From the NCBI GenBank assembly GCA_027451915.1, contig DAIDHU010000329.1:1-9201 (forward strand): DNA of 9,201 nt. Direction: 5' to 3'. Shown here piece by piece: positions 6,801-9,201 of this stretch (its first letter is position 1; the number at the start of each line of letters is the position of its first letter). Made by a program: the position numbers and the translations under genes. Under the pieces are notes generated by a model. The model saw nothing but the letters and a program-made list of their open reading frames with translations. It did no database searches and was not told the DNA's origin. Source of the stretch: Thiomonas sp. (GTDB taxonomy: Bacteria; Pseudomonadota; Gammaproteobacteria; Burkholderiales; Burkholderiaceae_C).

Positions 6801-7669
6801 GCCAGGGCCTGGCCCGAGCGCTCCAGCCGAAGGTCCTGCAGCCGCACATGGCCGGAGATGTCCGGTCCGGCCGAGGCGCGCAGGGCCCATTGCATCCGCA
6901 GCGTGGCATCCAGGGTGCCCTGGGTCAGGCGCACCGGCAGGTCCTTCGGCTGCAGCGCGGCCCAGGGCGCAAGCGCCAGCTTGTCCAGTCGCAGGTCCAC
7001 GCGCAGCACGGGCCTGGCCCCGAATACCGTGCCGCCCAGGCGCAGGCTGAGCGGCGCGCCGTCGAGCATTCCCTTGGCGCTGGCGTGCAGCGCGCCGTCC
7101 GCGCTGCCCAGCGTCGACAGCTGGCTGAGCTGCAGGTGCAGCTTGTGCAGGTTGGTGCGCAGTCCGCTGGCCTGGTCTTCGTAGAGCAGGCTGCCATCGC
7201 TGAGTTGGAAGGCGTCGAGCGAGAAGCCCGGCGTGCCGCCCGAGGACCTGGAGGAACTGCCGGCCAGATGGCGCAGGATGTCCTCGAAGTCCAGGTGCCC
7301 GGCCGCATCGCGCACGACGCGCAGCCGCAGGCCTTGCAGGCGCACGTCGCCGAGTCGCGCGTGCAGGCCCCACAGCGAGCTCCAGTCCAGGCGCACGCTG
7401 CCCTGCTGGAGGCGCAGCGCATCGGCGTGCCCCGCCGCATCGAGGACCCGCAGGTCGCGTACGCGCAGACGCAGCAGGACGGGGTTGAAGCTCAGGGAGC
7501 CTACGCGGACCACGCGGCCCAGGTGCTGCTGGCCCAGCCGGGGGATCTCGCGCCGAAGCAGCGAGGGTACGGCCCAGGGGGATACAGCCAGCAGCAACAG
7601 CAGCAGCAGCGCGAGTACGGCCACGGCGCGCAGCGACCAGCGCAGCGAAATACGGGCGTAGGACGGCAT
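3812..7669 (-). CDS. DUF748 domain protein, AsmA-like envelope protein
   Basis: This 1285-aa protein is built like AsmA-superfamily envelope proteins: a single N-terminal membrane anchor (about 13-35, RAVAVLALLLLLLLAVSPW), then a long beta-rich periplasmic part. The C-terminal third is typical DUF748: QPNYSASLGEVHGTI (about 908-922), SPYSTRYAGYGIERG (about 977-991), SPTATKLPVLLAVNLLKD (about 1026-1043) and NINLDIPISGSLNDPHFSLG (about 1047-1066). The last 185 residues form a divergent OmpA-like tail (VVPFAAGQAQLG to the end) that lacks the usual HTD motif. Three Ala/Pro/Ser-rich linkers (about 328-352, 597-630 and 861-880) separate blocks. AsmA relatives such as TamB and YhdP bridge the periplasm and are implicated in lipid transport or outer-membrane homeostasis; for DUF748 the role is not established to my knowledge. 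The ATG at 7669 is the first that gives the anchor; its Shine-Dalgarno is weak. It lies 62 bp behind ubiD. Confidence 0.9.
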   Translation of the reverse strand: MPSYARISLRWSLRAVAVLALLLLLLLAVSPWAVPSLLRREIPRLGQQHLGRVVRVGSLSFNPVLLRLRVRDLRVLDAAGHADALRLQQGSVRLDWSSLWGLHARLGDVRLQGLRLRVVRDAAGHLDFEDILRHLAGSSSRSSGGTPGFSLDAFQLSDGSLLYEDQASGLRTNLHKLHLQLSQLSTLGSADGALHASAKGMLDGAPLSLRLGGTVFGARPVLRVDLRLDKLALAPWAALQPKDLPVRLTQGTLDATLRMQWALRASAGPDISGHVRLQDLRLERSGQALAQVRSAGLDLISVLPLQRRMRLGALRIEGLQARLDRSELSAPPTPAAPARPAASAPATPGKPAAATPPWRVELAGASLRDAQLQWHDASVRPVVDWTLRMPLLSVGPAQWPLPAAGAGKPLQASARLEGPRGLSLSLQASADASKADASLQLQGLDPQLALPYAQTWLHGAPLPSGVLQARARLSWTGQGLHATLAQAQWQDFSWQAAGADAGQGPRAKAIVLRDASLDWSRQPSQLRIDAGALEVEQPSLGGPAGMRATALQLREAKVDLQARSLSLGSVALLQPQAALTRDSSGAWSLQHLLPAGLLPASKAAPKPAPKPAAQAGTRRVPSASRPAAAKPWSVRVADASIRGGTLGFADTHAARPVVLYFSGIDAELRHAAWPMREAAGLSLRAHVLDARQAPLPVSRQGAKGDGEAAAGALLSLQGQLRAAPWRLQGRLRAQGLPVQVAGDYLPRVNARVVRGTADADGSIEVSLPAGGPRLGFEGRVALDGLALNTLQPDASLLGWRSLQLQSLRLRVDPAARPATRLDIGQVLLYSFYARLTLSPQARLNVAEVLRPAGAASSASRAPSASSASSAAPAGGGAAARAGTPALSLRIGGISLDGGRVDWADHFVQPNYSASLGEVHGTIGAFASDSPQQATVDLRAVAEGTAPVTLSGKVNPLLSPPQLDVHGRVDDLQLAPLSPYSTRYAGYGIERGLLSMDVHYDIDAGGKLQADNKLVLRQLTFGPHVDSPTATKLPVLLAVNLLKDPNGNINLDIPISGSLNDPHFSLGAVIAQAIGKLILRAITAPFSLMAHMFSGSAPPPQLNVVPFAAGQAQLGADDAARLADIARLLQAKPNLVVTITGGTCGASEAKALRQAVLERRLLQAWRRDLPRAEAYAHAKDTQVPARYRDQALAQLYRSTSLPDKPRNALGLASSVSPGTMQDLLLQSIPDGKDQLQALAMRRAIALREGLSKLGVPAVRQFIAAPETLGAGPSGCSPSARLSVSLP
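5061..5087 (-). repeat. 9-bp tandem repeat coding for Ser-Ser-Ala linker
   Basis: GCGGAGGAG occurs twice in a row (5061-5069, 5070-5078) and a third time as GCGGAAGGA. On the coding (minus) strand each unit adds three codons, giving a Ser-Ala-Ser-Ser-Ala-Ser-Ser type linker at about residues 861-870 of the DUF748 protein. Copy changes would keep the reading frame and only alter linker length. Confidence 0.6.
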
Positions 7670-7671
7670 GA

Positions 7672-7712
7672 TGCCCGCATTATGAACAAAACTCGCAAGA
7701 GATTTATAGGTT
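7672..7712 (-). promoter_or_regulatory. AT-rich putative promoter region of the DUF748 gene
   Basis: The 62-bp gap behind ubiD contains the only markedly AT-rich stretch of this part of the window. On the minus strand it holds TATAAA (7708-7703) and CATAAT (7684-7679). TATAAA would give a leader of roughly 25 nt; CATAAT would start transcription almost at the ATG. Neither has a clear -35 at normal spacing. No terminator is visible after ubiD, so co-transcription with ubiD is also possible. Confidence 0.35.
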
Positions 7713-7731
7713 CAGCGCAAGATCCGGTCGT

Positions 7732-9201
7732 TCACAGCGGGCGCGCGCTGGTCCGCCCCGTCGGCCACAGCTGACGCACCAGGTCTTCCGCGCGGCGCTG
7801 GGCCTGGGGGTCGGGCACGATCGGGCGGCCCCACTCGCGTGAGGTCTCGCCCGGCCACTTGTGGGTGGCGTCCATGCCCATCTTGCCGCCCAGGCCCGCC
7901 TGCGGCGAGGCGAAATCCAGATAGTCGATGGGCGTGTTGTCGATCAGCGTGGTGTCTCGTACCGGATCCATGCGGGTGGTGATGGCCCAGATCACGTCGC
8001 GCCAGTCGCGGATGTTCACATCGTCGTCCGTGACGATGATGAACTTGGTGTAAAGGAACTGGCGCAGGAAACTCCACAGCCCCATCATGACCCGCTTGGC
8101 ATGCCCCGCGTACTGTTTGCGCATGGAGACCACCGCGAGCCGGTACGAGCAGCCCTCCGGGGGCAGGTACACATCGGTGATCTCCGGGAACTGCTGGCGC
8201 AGCAGGGGTACGAACACCTCGCCCAGCGCGGCGCCGAGCACGGCCGGCTCGTCCGGCGGCTTGCCGGTGTAGGTGGAGTGGTAGACGGGCGCCGAGCGCC
8301 GGGTGATGCGCTGCACCTCGAAGACCGGGAACCAGTCCTGCTCGTTGTAGTAGCCGGTGTGGTCGCCGAAGGGGCCTTCCAGAGCGTGCAGCCAGCCGCC
8401 GATCTCCTTCAGCGCCACGCCGGTGTCGCTGCGCCCTTCGAAGCCCTTCTCGGCCGGGGGAATGTGACCTTCGAGCACGATCTCGGCGTGCGCCGGAACC
8501 TGCAGGGGCAGGCCCAGGCAGTCGGCCACCTCGGTGCGCGCGCCGCGCAGCAGGCCGGCAAACTGGAATTCCGAGAGCGAATCGGGCACCGGGGTGACGG
8601 CGCCCAGGATGGTGGCCGGGTCGGCCCCCAGCGCCACGGCGATGGGAAAGGCCTGGCCCGGATGCATGGCCGCGTGGTCGCGGAAATCCAGCGCGCCGCC
8701 GCGATGCGACAGCCAGCGCATGATCAGCTGGCGCCTGCCGATGCGCTGCTGGCGGTAGATGCCCAGGTTCTGGCGCGCCTTGCGCGGGCCGCGGGTGACC
8801 ACCAGGCCCCAGGTGAGCAGCGGCGCCGCATCGCCGGGCCAGCAGGTCTGCAGCGGCAGCGTGTCCAGATCCACCGCCTCGCCTTCCAGACATTCCTGCT
8901 GGCAGGGGGGGCGGCGCAGGGTGCTCGGGCGCATGTCCCACACGGCGCGCACCAGCTGGAACAGCTCGCCGGCGTCCTTGAGTCCGCGGGGCGGCTCGGG
9001 CTGGCGCAGGGCCGCCAGCACCTCCCCGATGCGGCGCAACTCGCCGACGTCCTGCGCGCCCATGCCCAGCGCCACGCGCCGCGTGGTGCCGAACAGGTTG
9101 GCGAGCACGGGCATGTCGTACTTGCGCGCACCGTCCGCCGGCCGTTCGAAGACGACCGCCGGGCCCTCCGCGCGCAGCAGGCGGTCACAGACTTCCGTCA
9201 T
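7732..9201 (-). CDS. ubiD: 4-hydroxy-3-polyprenylbenzoate decarboxylase, 5' end outside the window
   Basis: UbiD removes the carboxyl group from 3-polyprenyl-4-hydroxybenzoate in ubiquinone synthesis, using prenylated FMN supplied by UbiX. The 489 visible residues carry the family blocks CWPGDAAPLLTWGLVVTRGP (120-139), RQNLGIYRQQ (143-152), MRWLSHRGGALD (161-172), LGADPATILGAVTPVPD (191-207), PAHAEIVLEGHI (236-247), GDHTGYYNEQDWFPVF (279-294), YHSTYTGKPPDEPAVLG (307-323), PPEGCSYRLAVV (347-358) and the C-terminal KWPGETSREWGRPI. The ATG at 9199-9201 is not the true start: TEVCDRLLRAEGPAVVFE aligns with E. coli UbiD about 35 residues inside the protein, so the gene begins beyond the right edge. 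Residues about 248-274 carry some 20 extra residues compared with E. coli UbiD. A run of seven G at 8905-8911 is read through in frame. It precedes the DUF748 gene on the same strand. Confidence 0.96.
   Translation of the reverse strand: MTEVCDRLLRAEGPAVVFERPADGARKYDMPVLANLFGTTRRVALGMGAQDVGELRRIGEVLAALRQPEPPRGLKDAGELFQLVRAVWDMRPSTLRRPPCQQECLEGEAVDLDTLPLQTCWPGDAAPLLTWGLVVTRGPRKARQNLGIYRQQRIGRRQLIMRWLSHRGGALDFRDHAAMHPGQAFPIAVALGADPATILGAVTPVPDSLSEFQFAGLLRGARTEVADCLGLPLQVPAHAEIVLEGHIPPAEKGFEGRSDTGVALKEIGGWLHALEGPFGDHTGYYNEQDWFPVFEVQRITRRSAPVYHSTYTGKPPDEPAVLGAALGEVFVPLLRQQFPEITDVYLPPEGCSYRLAVVSMRKQYAGHAKRVMMGLWSFLRQFLYTKFIIVTDDDVNIRDWRDVIWAITTRMDPVRDTTLIDNTPIDYLDFASPQAGLGGKMGMDATHKWPGETSREWGRPIVPDPQAQRRAEDLVRQLWPTGRTSARPL

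Noticed and set aside
3611..7774. A 1387-codon open frame on the plus strand, antisense to the whole DUF748 gene
   Set aside because: Its translation is Arg/Gln/Gly/Ala-rich with no recognisable domain, and it exactly shadows a gene with clear DUF748 motifs. Long antisense open frames are expected when a GC-rich gene avoids certain codons.
9199..9201. ATG at the right edge as the ubiD start codon
   Set aside because: The residues after it align with the interior of UbiD; about 35 N-terminal residues are missing, so this Met is internal and the gene is cut by the window edge.

Overview
The window is one strand of a GC-rich (I estimate near 70%) bacterial chromosome. Gene content and protein character point to a betaproteobacterium of the order Burkholderiales, probably near the Comamonadaceae. 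This rests on the style of the UbiD, GltD and PdxH proteins and on a roughly 20-residue UbiD insertion relative to my recollection of E. coli UbiD; it is inference, not a database result. No insertion sequence, CRISPR array, tRNA, rRNA or prophage gene is visible, and the layout is that of ordinary core chromosome.

Layout, left to right. (1) 1-833, +: the 3' part of gltD (glutamate synthase small subunit), interrupted by one in-frame TAG at 417-419 with intact coding sequence on both sides. (2) 836-1333, -: a small exported protein with four cysteines and no recognised family, convergent with gltD; the two stop codons sit inside one 8-bp palindrome. (3) 1483-2121, +: pdxH, which has no visible ribosome-binding site and a -10-like TATACT almost touching its ATG. 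(4) 2217-2819, +: a short periplasmic DsbG-like thioredoxin-fold protein (CPYC) that lacks room for the DsbC/DsbG dimerisation domain and carries a twin-arginine-like leader. (5) 2901-3491, -: msrA, with a strong AGGAGG. (6) 3492-3811: a 320-bp gap without a gene. On the minus strand it holds a promoter-like TTGACG-17-TAGATT, a run of perfect hairpins, and a stem-loop followed by a T-rich tract, 70 nt before msrA. I read this as a candidate small RNA or an msrA leader attenuator. (7) 3812-7669, -: a 1285-aa DUF748/AsmA-like envelope protein. (8) 7732-9201, -: ubiD, whose 5' end lies beyond the window.

How the genes relate: ubiD and the DUF748 gene run in the same direction, 62 bp apart, with an AT-rich possible promoter between them. 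The DsbG-like gene and msrA converge; both deal with oxidised sulfur amino acids, in the periplasm and cytoplasm respectively. Otherwise the genes look like independent housekeeping units: nitrogen assimilation, vitamin B6 cofactor synthesis, ubiquinone synthesis and envelope maintenance.

The most interesting item is the structured non-coding interval upstream of msrA. The most checkable anomaly is the stop codon in gltD.
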